From contig NZ_CP037423.1 in NCBI RefSeq assembly GCF_007754155.1, positions 4,092,001-4,156,000 of the forward strand: 64,000 nucleotides of DNA, given 5' to 3'. Position numbers and translations under genes: made by a program. The notes beneath the pieces are model-generated. The model did not search any database, was not told the DNA's origin, and saw only the letters and a list, made by a program, of their open reading frames with translations. Of this stretch, positions 9,174 through 19,100 are shown piece after piece (positions within the stretch are counted from its first letter, which is position 1; every line of letters begins with the position of its first letter). This stretch comes from Stieleria neptunia (GTDB taxonomy: Bacteria; Planctomycetota; Planctomycetia; Pirellulales; Pirellulaceae).

Positions 9174-10259
9174 ATGCTGCACATCGTCATCACAACGATT
9201 CAGAATCCGACCCCTAGCGTTTTGCGTCTGGCCAGTTTTCTGAAAAACGGCAAGGCCCAACTCGTCGTCGCCGGGGACACCAAAGGCCCTGCTGAGTTTG
9301 ACCTGGGTGGGATCGACGGCTTTTCCGATCGCCAGCTTGAATTCCTCGACATCGAATCGCAACTCAACTCGGATTTCAGGGTCGCCCCGCTGCTGCCCAC
9401 GAAGCACTATTGCCGTAAGAACATCGGATATCTCGCGGCAATGCGTTCGAATGCGTCTTGCATCTACGAAACCGATGATGACAACGCTCCCCTGGAGTCA
9501 TGGGCCGCGCGGCAAGAATGGATCGATCAACCAAGATTCGTCTCGACACCAAGGTCAGAACGACCAATCTGGATCAATGTCTACAAACACTTTTCCGCTG
9601 ATCTGATCTGGCCTCGCGGGTTGCCGCTTGATCAAATCCGGGAACCTTCGGTTGTTTCCGATGCGCCGTCTTCCGCGTTGAATCGGGCCGCACGCGAGTC
9701 CGGGAAACTGTGGGCTCCCATTCAACAGGGACTGGCCGATGGTGCGCCTGACGTGGACGCCATCTGGCGTTTGGTTCTCGACCGAGAATTTGAGTTCGGT
9801 TCGGGCGGACAAAGCGTCATGTTGACGCCAGGACAATGGTGCCCGTTCAATACACAATCGACTTGGTGGTGGCCCGCTGTCTATCCATTGTTGTATGTGC
9901 CCAGCTACTGTTCCTTTCGGATGTGCGATATCTGGAAAAGCTTCGTCGCACAGCGTTGCCTGTGGGAACTGGGGACGGGAGTGGTCTTTCATGCGTCGGA
10001 AGTCGTTCAAGAGCGAAACCCGCATAACCTGACGCGAGACTTTCAGGATGAGATCCCGGGCTACCTGCAAAATCACGAATTTGCGACGGTGTTGGAATCC
10101 GTTGACCTGGACTGCAAACAGACGAGCGTCGGGAGCAATCTGAGAGCTTGTTACGCTGCGCTGATCGCCGCCAACATCTTTCCGGAGAAAGAGATGCCCC
10201 TGATTGATGCTTGGCTGGAGGACGTGGCGTCGGCGGTCGGAAGTCAAGCCTGCCGGTAA
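9174..10259 (+). CDS. STELLO/DUF288-family glycosyltransferase-like protein
   Basis: 361 residues with no signal peptide. The opening HIVITTIQNPTPSV, the VVAGDTKGP segment, LLPTKHYCRKNIGYLAAM (near residue 74) and YETDDDNAPLESW (near residue 99) match the DUF288/STELLO family, best known from plant Golgi STELLO proteins and nematode homologues. The TDDDN triplet is the likely DxD metal-nucleotide-sugar site of this GT-A-like fold. The role here is inferred: transfer of a sugar, or help in assembling the glycan enzymes. It starts 6 bases after the preceding stop and abuts the next gene. Confidence 0.78.
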   Translation: MLHIVITTIQNPTPSVLRLASFLKNGKAQLVVAGDTKGPAEFDLGGIDGFSDRQLEFLDIESQLNSDFRVAPLLPTKHYCRKNIGYLAAMRSNASCIYETDDDNAPLESWAARQEWIDQPRFVSTPRSERPIWINVYKHFSADLIWPRGLPLDQIREPSVVSDAPSSALNRAARESGKLWAPIQQGLADGAPDVDAIWRLVLDREFEFGSGGQSVMLTPGQWCPFNTQSTWWWPAVYPLLYVPSYCSFRMCDIWKSFVAQRCLWELGTGVVFHASEVVQERNPHNLTRDFQDEIPGYLQNHEFATVLESVDLDCKQTSVGSNLRACYAALIAANIFPEKEMPLIDAWLEDVASAVGSQACR

Positions 10260-10265
10260 TTGAAG

Positions 10266-11255
10266 ATGACTTCCGCAATGCTATTACCGAGAGTCTCCAA
10301 GCCGGGACGTGTGCCGCTACCGCCACTGGATCAGCAGCCGCTGGTTTCGATCATCGTCCCTAGTTTCAACCAAGGATGTTTTATTGGTGACACGATTCGG
10401 TCGATTCTTGATCAAGACTATCGGCCCTTAGAAATCTACGTCATCGACGGCGCTTCAACAGACAATACGGTCGAAGTCCTGGAGGGCTTCGCAGACGTGC
10501 CCGAACTCGATTGGATTTCCGAGCCGGATAAGGGAGTCGTCGAAGCGGTCAACAAAGGGTTTGCGAAAGTGACCGGTCAGGTGATCGGGATTCAAAGCTC
10601 TGACGACATGTACTTGCCCGGCGCAGTGCGAACGATGGTCGATGCGCTGCGTCAACGGCCAAACCACGGCTTGGTCTATGGTGACATCGAAACCGTTGAT
10701 GCCGGCGGGACGGTGACGGCCAAAAGGGTGATTCGCCCCTATTCGATTCGCGATTTTCTTTGCAAACAAACTTGGATCCCCCAGCCGTCTGCCTTTTTTC
10801 GCCGCGAAATGCTTGACGTCTGCGGGGGCTGGGACGAACGATATTTCAACGCCGATACCGAGTTGTGGCTCAGGATGGCCTTTCGGACGAACGTCGAAAA
10901 GATCGACAACTACATTGCCCAACGAAGAATGCATGAAGACCAACGGGACAATCAAAAAGCAGTGATCGTGGATGCCTATCGGCGCATGCTGCAAGACTCT
11001 CCTGACATCAAACAGGCTAGCCCGGATATCCGGCGTGCGGCCAGGGCGGGAGTCTTCTTGCACGCGATACGATACAACGCCAGCGGGTCAACCTTGAGAG
11101 CCTCTCTGTACCTGTGGCGAGCTCTGTTGGCGGACCCTTCACTTTGGGAAAATTACAATAGGTCGCTTCTGCTGGTTCCGGGGTGGGCGCAATTTCGGGG
11201 TGCCTTGTCGGCTGTCAAACAGCGATTGCTTAGGAAGTCAGCCCATGAACGGTGA
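10266..11255 (+). CDS. GT2-family glycosyltransferase
   Basis: 329 residues from the ATG at 10266; a TTG at 10260 directly after the previous stop is also possible. LVSIIVPSFNQGCFIGDTI begins the GT-A nucleotide-binding fold; the IDGASTDNTVE loop and QSSDDMYLPGA supply the two acidic donor/metal motifs. GIETVDAG-like strands and WIPQPSAFFRREM match the WcaA-type acceptor half. The last 11 bases overlap the next gene. Confidence 0.88.
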   Translation: MTSAMLLPRVSKPGRVPLPPLDQQPLVSIIVPSFNQGCFIGDTIRSILDQDYRPLEIYVIDGASTDNTVEVLEGFADVPELDWISEPDKGVVEAVNKGFAKVTGQVIGIQSSDDMYLPGAVRTMVDALRQRPNHGLVYGDIETVDAGGTVTAKRVIRPYSIRDFLCKQTWIPQPSAFFRREMLDVCGGWDERYFNADTELWLRMAFRTNVEKIDNYIAQRRMHEDQRDNQKAVIVDAYRRMLQDSPDIKQASPDIRRAARAGVFLHAIRYNASGSTLRASLYLWRALLADPSLWENYNRSLLLVPGWAQFRGALSAVKQRLLRKSAHER

Positions 11256-12183
11256 ATCCGTTGAACGTTTGCTGGTCACGGTTGTCGTTCCGGCAAGAAA
11301 CGAAGAAGAACGGATTGGCGATTGCTTGCGAGCGTTGGAAAACCAATCCCTGCCACGTCAACAGTATGAAATCGTTGTTGTCGACAACGGATCCACCGAC
11401 GGCACCCGGGCGGCCGTCGCACGCTCCACCGCGCGGTTGTTAGAGGAACCAAAACCCTCGGCCTACCATGCCAGGAATCTGGCGATCCGAAGTACGGACA
11501 GTGAGTGGCTCGCTTTTACGGATGCCGATTGCATTCCCCATCGGGATTGGCTGGAGAATCTGCTGGCCTCGGCGAGTATAAATGATGCGTGGATCGTGGG
11601 TGGCCTGACCCGCTACGACATCGTCAACGACAATTTGGGGAATCGCCTCCTGTGCGAGACGCATCAACCCGACCAGCTTCGCGAAACCATTGAATCCTAT
11701 CACTGCGTTGCAGGCGGCAACATGTTCGTTCGCCGCGCGGCGTTTGAACAACTGGGACTTTTTCGTGTCGTCAGATCCGGTTCTGATATCGAGTTTTCGA
11801 AGCGTCTGGCGGCGGCAGGGTTTCCGAGTGTTTTTGCCGAGAACGCGGTCGTACGTCATCAATGCGACTTGAGCAATTGGGAGTACCTGAGGCGTTCCTA
11901 CCGAATCCGTTACGGGCAACGCACCCATTCGAAAAAGTCGAGCGGAATTCTCGCTGCCCTCGCCCACCTCAAGCAACTTCCCTGGCGGCCAGGCCTGAGA
12001 GCGGCGACGCAAGTTGCCACCAAACACGAAACAAAAGACGGTGGTCGTTTCTGGGCGGAATGGTTGTACAGATGGGCGAATCGATGGGCCGGGTTTCTCG
12101 GTGAGTGGCAGGCATCGATTCAAAATCCAATTGCATCATCTGATGTCAAATCGGACGTCGGTTCACCAAGGATCACGGACTAA
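11245..12183 (+). CDS. GT2-family glycosyltransferase
   Basis: 312 residues starting within the end of the preceding gene. VTVVVPARNEEERIGDCL is the GT2 N-terminus, IVVVDNGSTDGT the first acidic loop, and FTDADCIPHRDWLEN (near residue 91) the DxD motif. The GGNMFVRRAAFEQLG and GSDIEFSKRLAAAG (ED-type) segments place it with glycan chain-extending GT2 enzymes. No membrane segments, so it is soluble or peripheral, unlike processive synthases. Confidence 0.9.
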   Translation: MNGESVERLLVTVVVPARNEEERIGDCLRALENQSLPRQQYEIVVVDNGSTDGTRAAVARSTARLLEEPKPSAYHARNLAIRSTDSEWLAFTDADCIPHRDWLENLLASASINDAWIVGGLTRYDIVNDNLGNRLLCETHQPDQLRETIESYHCVAGGNMFVRRAAFEQLGLFRVVRSGSDIEFSKRLAAAGFPSVFAENAVVRHQCDLSNWEYLRRSYRIRYGQRTHSKKSSGILAALAHLKQLPWRPGLRAATQVATKHETKDGGRFWAEWLYRWANRWAGFLGEWQASIQNPIASSDVKSDVGSPRITD

Positions 12184-13212
12184 ATGCCTAATCGACTTGT
12201 CAGCACGATTATTCCTGTTTTCAATCGGCCCGAGATGTTGAAGTCAGCCGTTGAGAGTGTCCTGGCACAAACGTATCGGCCGATCGAGATCTTGATTGCC
12301 GACGATGGATCGACCGATGAAACGCCAAACGTCGCCGCGCAACTGGTCAGCGCCCATCCGGACGTGATCCACTATCGACGGCACGAGAATGCAGGCCCCG
12401 GCCCGTCGCGTGAGTTGGGGCGTTGCATGGCGCGAGGTGAATTCGTGCAATACCTCGACAGCGATGACCGTTTATTGCCGAATAAATTCAACGATCAAGT
12501 TGCCGCCCTGGACGAACACCCCGAATGTGAGATCGCCTACGGAGTGACCCGGCTGGTTGACCGGGACGGTGCAATCCTGGCCGATCCATTCAAGTGGACG
12601 GCGCGAGTGATGCCGGAACTGTTTCCCGGATTGTTGGTCGACCGCTGGTGGTGCACCCACACGCCGCTCTATCGTCGTTCGCTGACCAACGAAATCGGAT
12701 CTTGGTGCGACATGCGCTGGAGTCAAGACTGGGAATACGATGCCCGAATCGGCGCACGGCGTGCGAAGCTTGTGCATTGCGGATCGCATGTGAGCGAACA
12801 TGTCCATCATGATGGCGTTCGTCAAACCTCCTCGGCGGCTTGGACCACCGACCCGGCACGACTGGCGAATCGAGTCCGATTGCTCAATGCGCTGTGGGAT
12901 GGTGCGAAGCGAGCCGGCGTACCGGAATCCGCTCCCGAGCGACAACATTTTGCCAGATGGTGTTTTTCGATCGCACGACAATGTGCGACGCAGGGAATGA
13001 AAGCGGAAACCGATCGTTGCTTGGAATTGGCAGACGAATCATCCGGGACGATCCACGCCGGTGGTAAAGGAGTCGGACTGTTTCGTTTGTTGACGAAAAT
13101 GATCGGTACACGCCCGGCCGGTCGGCTTGCCCGGGCGGTTGAGACGTTGCGTTCCTCCTCGTCATCCGATGCGACGATGGACCAGTCGTTTTCCAACCAG
13201 GTCGGTCCGTGA
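12184..13212 (+). CDS. GT2-family glycosyltransferase
   Basis: 342 residues; ATG immediately follows the preceding TAA. LVSTIIPVFNRPEMLKSAV, IADDGSTDETP and QYLDSDDRLLPNKF (DSDD near residue 93) define a GT-A GT2 enzyme. The RWSQDWEYDARIG segment is the catalytic-base region of this family. A poorly conserved 90-residue C-terminal tail follows. GTGA overlap with the next gene indicates translational coupling. Confidence 0.9.
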   Translation: MPNRLVSTIIPVFNRPEMLKSAVESVLAQTYRPIEILIADDGSTDETPNVAAQLVSAHPDVIHYRRHENAGPGPSRELGRCMARGEFVQYLDSDDRLLPNKFNDQVAALDEHPECEIAYGVTRLVDRDGAILADPFKWTARVMPELFPGLLVDRWWCTHTPLYRRSLTNEIGSWCDMRWSQDWEYDARIGARRAKLVHCGSHVSEHVHHDGVRQTSSAAWTTDPARLANRVRLLNALWDGAKRAGVPESAPERQHFARWCFSIARQCATQGMKAETDRCLELADESSGTIHAGGKGVGLFRLLTKMIGTRPAGRLARAVETLRSSSSSDATMDQSFSNQVGP

Positions 13213-14129
13213 GTCAACCGTTGTATTACGTCCACGACGTTGGCGGCATGTGCAATCGCATTTTCCCGTTCGCGCATCTGATCGCAACCAGCGTGGTCAC
13301 TGACAGACCGCTCGCCAATCCGACTTTTACAAAGTACGAGCACTACTTCGTTGGAACAAACGAAAACCAACGCGATGCGTTCTGGGAGAACGCCGGGATC
13401 CGCGCTCCACAGCTGAAACTGTCGAACTGGCGGGGTCGGTTCAAACTGGCTCGCCGGCTGAATGCTTCTCGCGTGCAGGTGCGGAGCGAAAATGAATTGC
13501 TGGATGTAGAAGGCCTACGAACTGGCGGAAAACTGGATGAAGTTCGCTGGATTTCCGCCCTTTACGCAATCGACAATTCAGCATTTGCTCAACAAGCTGC
13601 ATTGATCAAAAGTTGCTTTCGCCCCGTCCCCGAAATCGAGCGATCGGCAAACGACTGCGTCGATCGACTCCGGCGACACTGTGATGTGGTCATCGGCGTT
13701 CACATCCGACAAGGAGATTACGCCGGCCACAGTGGTGGGATGATGTTTTTTGAAACCTCCGAGTATCGGGAATTGATGGACCAAGCCGTGGCGACCTGGC
13801 ACGACCAGTCGGTTGGCTTTCTGATTTGTTCCAACGTGCCTCAACCCGATGACTCGTTTGATGGGCTGACCTGGCAAATGGGTCCCGGATCAGAAATCGC
13901 AGATTTGACGGCGCTGTCCATGTGCGATTTCCTGATCGGGCCGCCAAGCACGTTTTCGGAATGGGCATCGTACGTCGGCGCGGTACCGCGATTCGTTTGG
14001 AATCGCAAATATGAGCAGATGTATCAAGTCCTCACCAAACCGCTGACAAAAGAAAATTTCGTCGTTCATGGCGGCCGAGGCTTCGGGAAGTTCTCGTCCA
14101 GAATCAGCAACTCACTTTCTGAACGCTAG
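13209..14129 (+). CDS. GT11-like (alpha-1,2-fucosyltransferase-related) glycosyltransferase
   Basis: 306 residues from a GTG overlapping the previous stop. The motif GVHIRQGDY (His165-Ile-Arg-Gln-Gly-Asp-Tyr) is the hallmark HxRxGDY of GT11 and related GDP-fucose transferases, preceded by GGMCNRIFPFAHLIA, a divergent form of the usual GGLGNQLFQ N-terminal motif. SMCDFLIGPPSTFSEWASY matches the family's C-terminal donor-site block. GDP-fucose or another deoxy sugar is the likely donor. The N-terminal motif is altered, so activity on fucose is less certain than membership. Confidence 0.75.
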   Translation: MSQPLYYVHDVGGMCNRIFPFAHLIATSVVTDRPLANPTFTKYEHYFVGTNENQRDAFWENAGIRAPQLKLSNWRGRFKLARRLNASRVQVRSENELLDVEGLRTGGKLDEVRWISALYAIDNSAFAQQAALIKSCFRPVPEIERSANDCVDRLRRHCDVVIGVHIRQGDYAGHSGGMMFFETSEYRELMDQAVATWHDQSVGFLICSNVPQPDDSFDGLTWQMGPGSEIADLTALSMCDFLIGPPSTFSEWASYVGAVPRFVWNRKYEQMYQVLTKPLTKENFVVHGGRGFGKFSSRISNSLSER

Positions 14130-14138
14130 TTACAAACA

Positions 14139-14879
14139 ATGTCGATCAAGAGGGCAATCGCCGCCGTTCCGTTTCTCAAGCGGATGCTTGTGCCGCTATA
14201 CGATCGTATGCGAGGTTTGCCGCCGTTGGACGTCGGCGAAATTGATGAGGACACGCTTCGGCGTGCGATCGACAAACCAAATCCGACCATTTTGGAGATC
14301 GGTGCAAACGACGGCATGCACACCGTCTGGTTCCGCAAAATATTCCCTGATGCCACGATCCACTGCTTCGAACCCGACGCCCGAGCGATCCAGCGGTTTC
14401 ATGAACGCGTCGGCAAGGACGCTCCGGGAATTTTTCTTCATCAATCGGCAGTGGGACCGATCAACGGCGATGTCACATTCTATCCAAGCGACAGTTGCAA
14501 CACGGCAGAAAGAGAATCATTGTGGGATTGCTCGGGGTCATTAAAGCAACCCACCGGTCACTTGGACGTGCACCCAGAAATTGCGTTTGCCGATCCGATC
14601 ACGATTCCGTCGGTCCGTCTCGATGACTGGCGAGTAAAACATGGCGTCGGGATGATCGATTTTATCTGGATGGATGTGCAGGGCGCCGAGTTAGACGTGT
14701 TTTCATCGGCAGCTTCGACTTTGGAATCGACGCGTTATCTGTATACAGAGTACGTCGTCGAGCCATTGTACAAAGACCAACCGACCCTGACGGGATTGGT
14801 CGCCGCCCTTCCGTCGTTTCGAATCGTCAAACGGTATCGAAATGACATTCTTCTAAAAAACAGATCGCTTGCTCAATAG
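14139..14879 (+). CDS. FkbM family methyltransferase
   Basis: 246 residues. Motif I ILEIGANDGMHTVWF lies near residue 52, HCFEPDARAIQRF follows, and FIWMDVQGAELDVF (near residue 175) is the FkbM D-x-Q-G-x-E block. The insert around residues 108-145 is longer than in the first copy. Predicted to methylate a hydroxyl of the glycan or its donor. Starts 9 bases after the GT11-like gene. Confidence 0.9.
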   Translation: MSIKRAIAAVPFLKRMLVPLYDRMRGLPPLDVGEIDEDTLRRAIDKPNPTILEIGANDGMHTVWFRKIFPDATIHCFEPDARAIQRFHERVGKDAPGIFLHQSAVGPINGDVTFYPSDSCNTAERESLWDCSGSLKQPTGHLDVHPEIAFADPITIPSVRLDDWRVKHGVGMIDFIWMDVQGAELDVFSSAASTLESTRYLYTEYVVEPLYKDQPTLTGLVAALPSFRIVKRYRNDILLKNRSLAQ

Positions 14880-14936
14880 CGCCGAATCACTTTTCAGCCG
14901 ATCGTGTCGGTTCCACCTCGACCAATTGGTGATCCA

Positions 14937-15728
14937 ATGAAAAACACCCTGAGACAACTTGCAAAGCGAACTCCGTTTTATTCAGCCTATCAGCGGTACC
15001 GCCAAGAACAGCTGCGCCTTACCACAATCAAGCAACTTAAGAGTTGGGACGCCGAAGACGAACAGCGCAAGGCGTTCTATTCGAATTTCGTCCAACCGGG
15101 TTCAATCGTCTTTGACGTTGGCGCCAACCTTGGAAACCGCGCCAAAGTGTTTCTTGCCCTTGGAGCGAAAACGATCGGGGTCGAACCGCAGCCTTATTGC
15201 CAAGAAGTTTTGCGGCAAGGCTTAGCGAACAAAGATGGCTTCCACCTCGAGTCTTGTGCATTGGGAACAGAGCCCGGGGAGGCGGAGATGTTTGTCAGCT
15301 CCGCTCACACGATCTCGTCGATGTCAAAAGAGTGGATCCAGGATGTGAAAGAGAGCGGCCGTTTCGCAGAACACAATTGGGATCAAACCATTCGTGTCCC
15401 CGTCAAGACGATGGATGACATGATTGATCAGTACGGGACGCCGGCTTTCGTCAAAGTCGATGTCGAAGGGTTTGAGTTGGCGGTTGTCTCGGGACTCAGC
15501 AAACCGGTCGGTGCAATCTCGCTGGAATTCGTTCCCGAACACCTGGAAAACACCCTGCAATGCGTCGACCGGCTCGCGGCAATTGCCCCGACTAAGTTTC
15601 GGTACAGCCTGTGGGACAATATGGAATGGGGGATGGAAGATTGGGTCGGTGCTGATCAGATCAAGCACATTCTGACGCAACTTGACAACGACAAATGGGG
15701 GGACCTTTTTGCCCGCACGACCGCGTGA
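14937..15728 (+). CDS. FkbM family methyltransferase
   Basis: 263 residues from the ATG at 14937; a GTG at 14904 in frame is less likely. An N-terminal basic helix (KNTLRQLAKRTPFYSAYQRY) may contact the membrane. SIVFDVGANLGNRA near residue 57 is SAM motif I and FVKVDVEGFELAVVSGL near 171 the FkbM signature. With the two neighbouring FkbM copies it suggests several separate methylated positions. The gene is followed by a 379-base gap, the first clear break in the operon. Confidence 0.9.
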   Translation: MKNTLRQLAKRTPFYSAYQRYRQEQLRLTTIKQLKSWDAEDEQRKAFYSNFVQPGSIVFDVGANLGNRAKVFLALGAKTIGVEPQPYCQEVLRQGLANKDGFHLESCALGTEPGEAEMFVSSAHTISSMSKEWIQDVKESGRFAEHNWDQTIRVPVKTMDDMIDQYGTPAFVKVDVEGFELAVVSGLSKPVGAISLEFVPEHLENTLQCVDRLAAIAPTKFRYSLWDNMEWGMEDWVGADQIKHILTQLDNDKWGDLFARTTA

Positions 15729-16107
15729 TCAGGGGGCGATAGATCCCTCACTGACCCCCTGTCAGGATGGTCGGGGGGCCCCGATCTTCGGATGCAAGCA
15801 GTCGAAACGTCTCTGCTTGGTTTCACTTTGAAACTGTAAAAGCAACTCGACAGAAGAGATGTACGAAAAATCACTTTTTTCCGCGTCGCCACTCCCGGCG
15901 CCGACTAGCCTGGGGACCTAAGTCGTTTCCTTCGTTGCGGTTGTATCAAACTCCCCGGAAACAGCTTTTTTGACGCTTTAATGCGGGATCGCTAGATTTC
16001 CGACGCTTTTCCTAGCAACGGATACGCCGCAGATTTCCCAAACTGTCCATTCTGTCGACTCAAGAAACAACGTTTTTCGGGTTGATGCCCCACCTAAGGT
16101 CAATCTT
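15729..16107 (+). other. Non-coding gap upstream of the LEPR surface protein
   Basis: No convincing gene lies here. Just after the FkbM stop, short G- and C-runs (15732-15737 with 15757-15762) could pair into a weak hairpin, but no T-tract follows, so a terminator is only possible. The last 250 bases are AT-richer and include T-runs (about 15876-15880 and 15964-15971), fitting a promoter region for the surface protein gene; no confident -35/-10 pair was found. Confidence 0.4.
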
Positions 16108-19100
16108 GTGTTTAGTCACCTTCATAAAACTCTGAAATCCAAGGTCGCTTCTCGACGCAAACATCAGTTAAGAGCTCGCCGGCGTGTGTTGCATGAATCA
16201 CTCGAAAACCGCAATCTGCTGGCGGCGAGTATCTTTTTGGCGAACAACGGGTTCCTTCGTGTGATCGGTGATTCAACGGCTGCCGACCAGATCGCGGTTT
16301 CCTTCAATGCGGCTGAAAATCAGTACACGATTTCAAACGATGCACCCATTTCCGTCGTTGCCTTCAACGGTGCTTCGGATGTCGACGGCAACTCCGGCGA
16401 CAACTCGGCGACGCTGGACGTCGATGACTTCACGGTTGCCATGAACCGGTTGCGTTTCGAGCTTCGCGGCGGAAACGATTCGGTGGAAGTCAACGGATTC
16501 AGTTTGAACGGAGAAGGGATTCAAGTCGTCGACGGGGCGGGGACTGATAGCGTCGACATCAATGCCCCGATCGGGACGGGAGCGAATCCGGCGGCGTTCG
16601 CCATTATCGATGCAGAGTCGTTGGAAACGGGCAGTGACATTTTCACGGGCGTTTTGGGGATCAATATTTCGGCACCAACAACGTTGTCGGGTGATACGGG
16701 GCTAAACTCGACCGGAACGATCTCGCTGAACGATACGGTCGACGGCGGATGGGACGTTTCGGTCGATGGAACGCAGGTGACGGTGTCGGCCGACATTGGT
16801 GGCACAACGCCGGTTGCCGGATTCACTGCCAACGCGACTTCAACTCAGGTGGCTATCGGTTCGTTGGGCACGCCGGTGATGGTCAATGCCACCGGCAACG
16901 TCTCGCTGACTGGAGTGACCAACGCCAATGTGTCCGGAGATCTCACTGCCGGCGGAAACCTCTCCTTGGCCTCCGCGTCCAACCGCTTGACCTCGGCGGG
17001 TTCGATCGTGCTTGCCTCTGGCGGGACGATCGATTTGGACGGCCCCGTTGCCGGCAACGGGGGAACGCCGAATCTGCGTTTGACAACGCCCACCGGTGCG
17101 ATCGATGCGAACGACGCCATCAGCAATATTGCGGCGTTGGAGATCAACGATGGGGCAATGGGGGTTGGCGCGGACACCGTTACTTTGGGTGGCGCGATAA
17201 CCGCGGAATCGATTGACATTCGCGCCACGACCCAGGTCAATTCAGACACGGTGGAGTCAAGTGTCGGCGGAATCGCCATCCACAGCCCTCAAATTAACCT
17301 CAATCAAGGCGGACCGGGGGCGGTTCGTGTCGCCGGCCCCACGACCATTGTTCTTGATGGATCGGTCGACGCGAGCGGTCGCGATTTGAATATCGAGGAG
17401 GGAACGTCCCTCGACGTTTCAGGCATCATCACAGCCGCTCAGCTTCAGATCGCAAGCACCGCGCCCTTTGCGACAGTCTCACTCCAAGGCGGAGCGAACA
17501 CGACCGGCTTTAGTATTACCGGAACGGCGATTTCGGTCGGCGGGGACATCTCTTCCAGCGTCGACAATGGCTCTTTCCAGGGTCCCGTCACGGTGGTCAA
17601 TGACGTGGCGATTTCGTCGGCGGACATCCTCTTTTTGGACAGCGATATCAACTCCGACGCCGGCAATCGCACGCTCGAATTGAGCGCCGAAAACCAGCTA
17701 TCGATGCTCGGTGGTGCCGAGGTCGGCACGGGGACTCCGTTCGGCAATGTCAACCTTGGCGCGGGTGGGGATTTGACTCTCAACGCGGTAACCGCACAAG
17801 ACACCGCGACGATTCGCGGGGGGCGAATCAGCGCGACGGACACGATCATGGCGGACATCGTCGAGTTGTTGCCTTTCGTTCCGACGGAAGACCTGGAGGT
17901 CTACAATCAGAGTTCAGCGCCCGGAACAGCAGTCAATGCGATTGACCTGTCGATTTTGGGAACCGTCGCCCCAGCATCCGAGTTGCGGATTGGCAACGGT
18001 GACACCGGCACTGTCACTTTCTTCAACGACAACTCGACTCAGACGACGCTGGACCTTTCTTCCATTCCATTGACGACCGCGACGGCGGACAACATCTCGG
18101 TGCAAGAGAAGATCAACGCGGGGGCAAACGATCTGACAATGCGGGCGGGAGCTACCCTGGCGTGGACGGGACTGGGGAGCGTGACGGCGGCTGGAACGCT
18201 GACCATCGAGCAAACGGACATCAGCGGCAACCTGGTCGTCAACGGCCCGATGCGCGACATCGGCGACGCCGTTGTCTGGAGCCCTGGATTGGACGTCGTT
18301 GTTGACGGCAATGGCGGAAACGTCGAATTTACGTCCGAAGTTGGAGGCGATACCCTTGGCAGCCTGACGGTTTCCGACACCAATCTCCTCTCTCTGAACC
18401 ATCCGACCTCAGCATCGTTCACAAATGGAATCGATATCACGGCGGTCGGCGTGAACGTCAACGGAGGCTTGGTCAGCCGACTCGGTGATGTCACGATCGA
18501 CGGTGACTTGAATCAAACCGGGCCCACGGAACTTGTCGCCGGAAACGGTCAGTCGGTGGAGATCGACGGGAACGTCAATGGAGGTGGCGAACGGGTTCGC
18601 GTCAGAAGCTTTGTCCGCACAGCAGGCTTGGATACCGTGACGCTCGGCAACATTACCAATGCGTCAGATGTGCTGCTCAGCCAGTCGCCCGCGACGACGG
18701 CCAATCTTGGTGGCGCCGACGTGACCGGAGGGATCAGTGTCCGTGCGGCGACGATCAACACGCAGGGAGTGTTTACCGCCCAAGACGGCAACTTGCACTT
18801 CCTCGGCAACCTGGTGCTGGCAGGAAACACCGCGTTGAATCACGAGTCGGCGACCAACAACGTCTTCATTGTTCAAGGGACAATCGACGGCGCGTTCGAC
18901 TTGGACGTGGACAGCTTGAATGCTCAATTCTCGATGACCGGCGAAGTGGGAGGCACCACCGCCCTGGCAAACCTGATCATCGAGACGACCAATGCCGGTG
19001 CGAACACGTTCCAACCGATTACGGTCGTTGGCAATTTCGAATGGACTGCCGGCGGTCGAATCATCATTCGTGCAGACATCACCGCGGGCACGATGATCGA

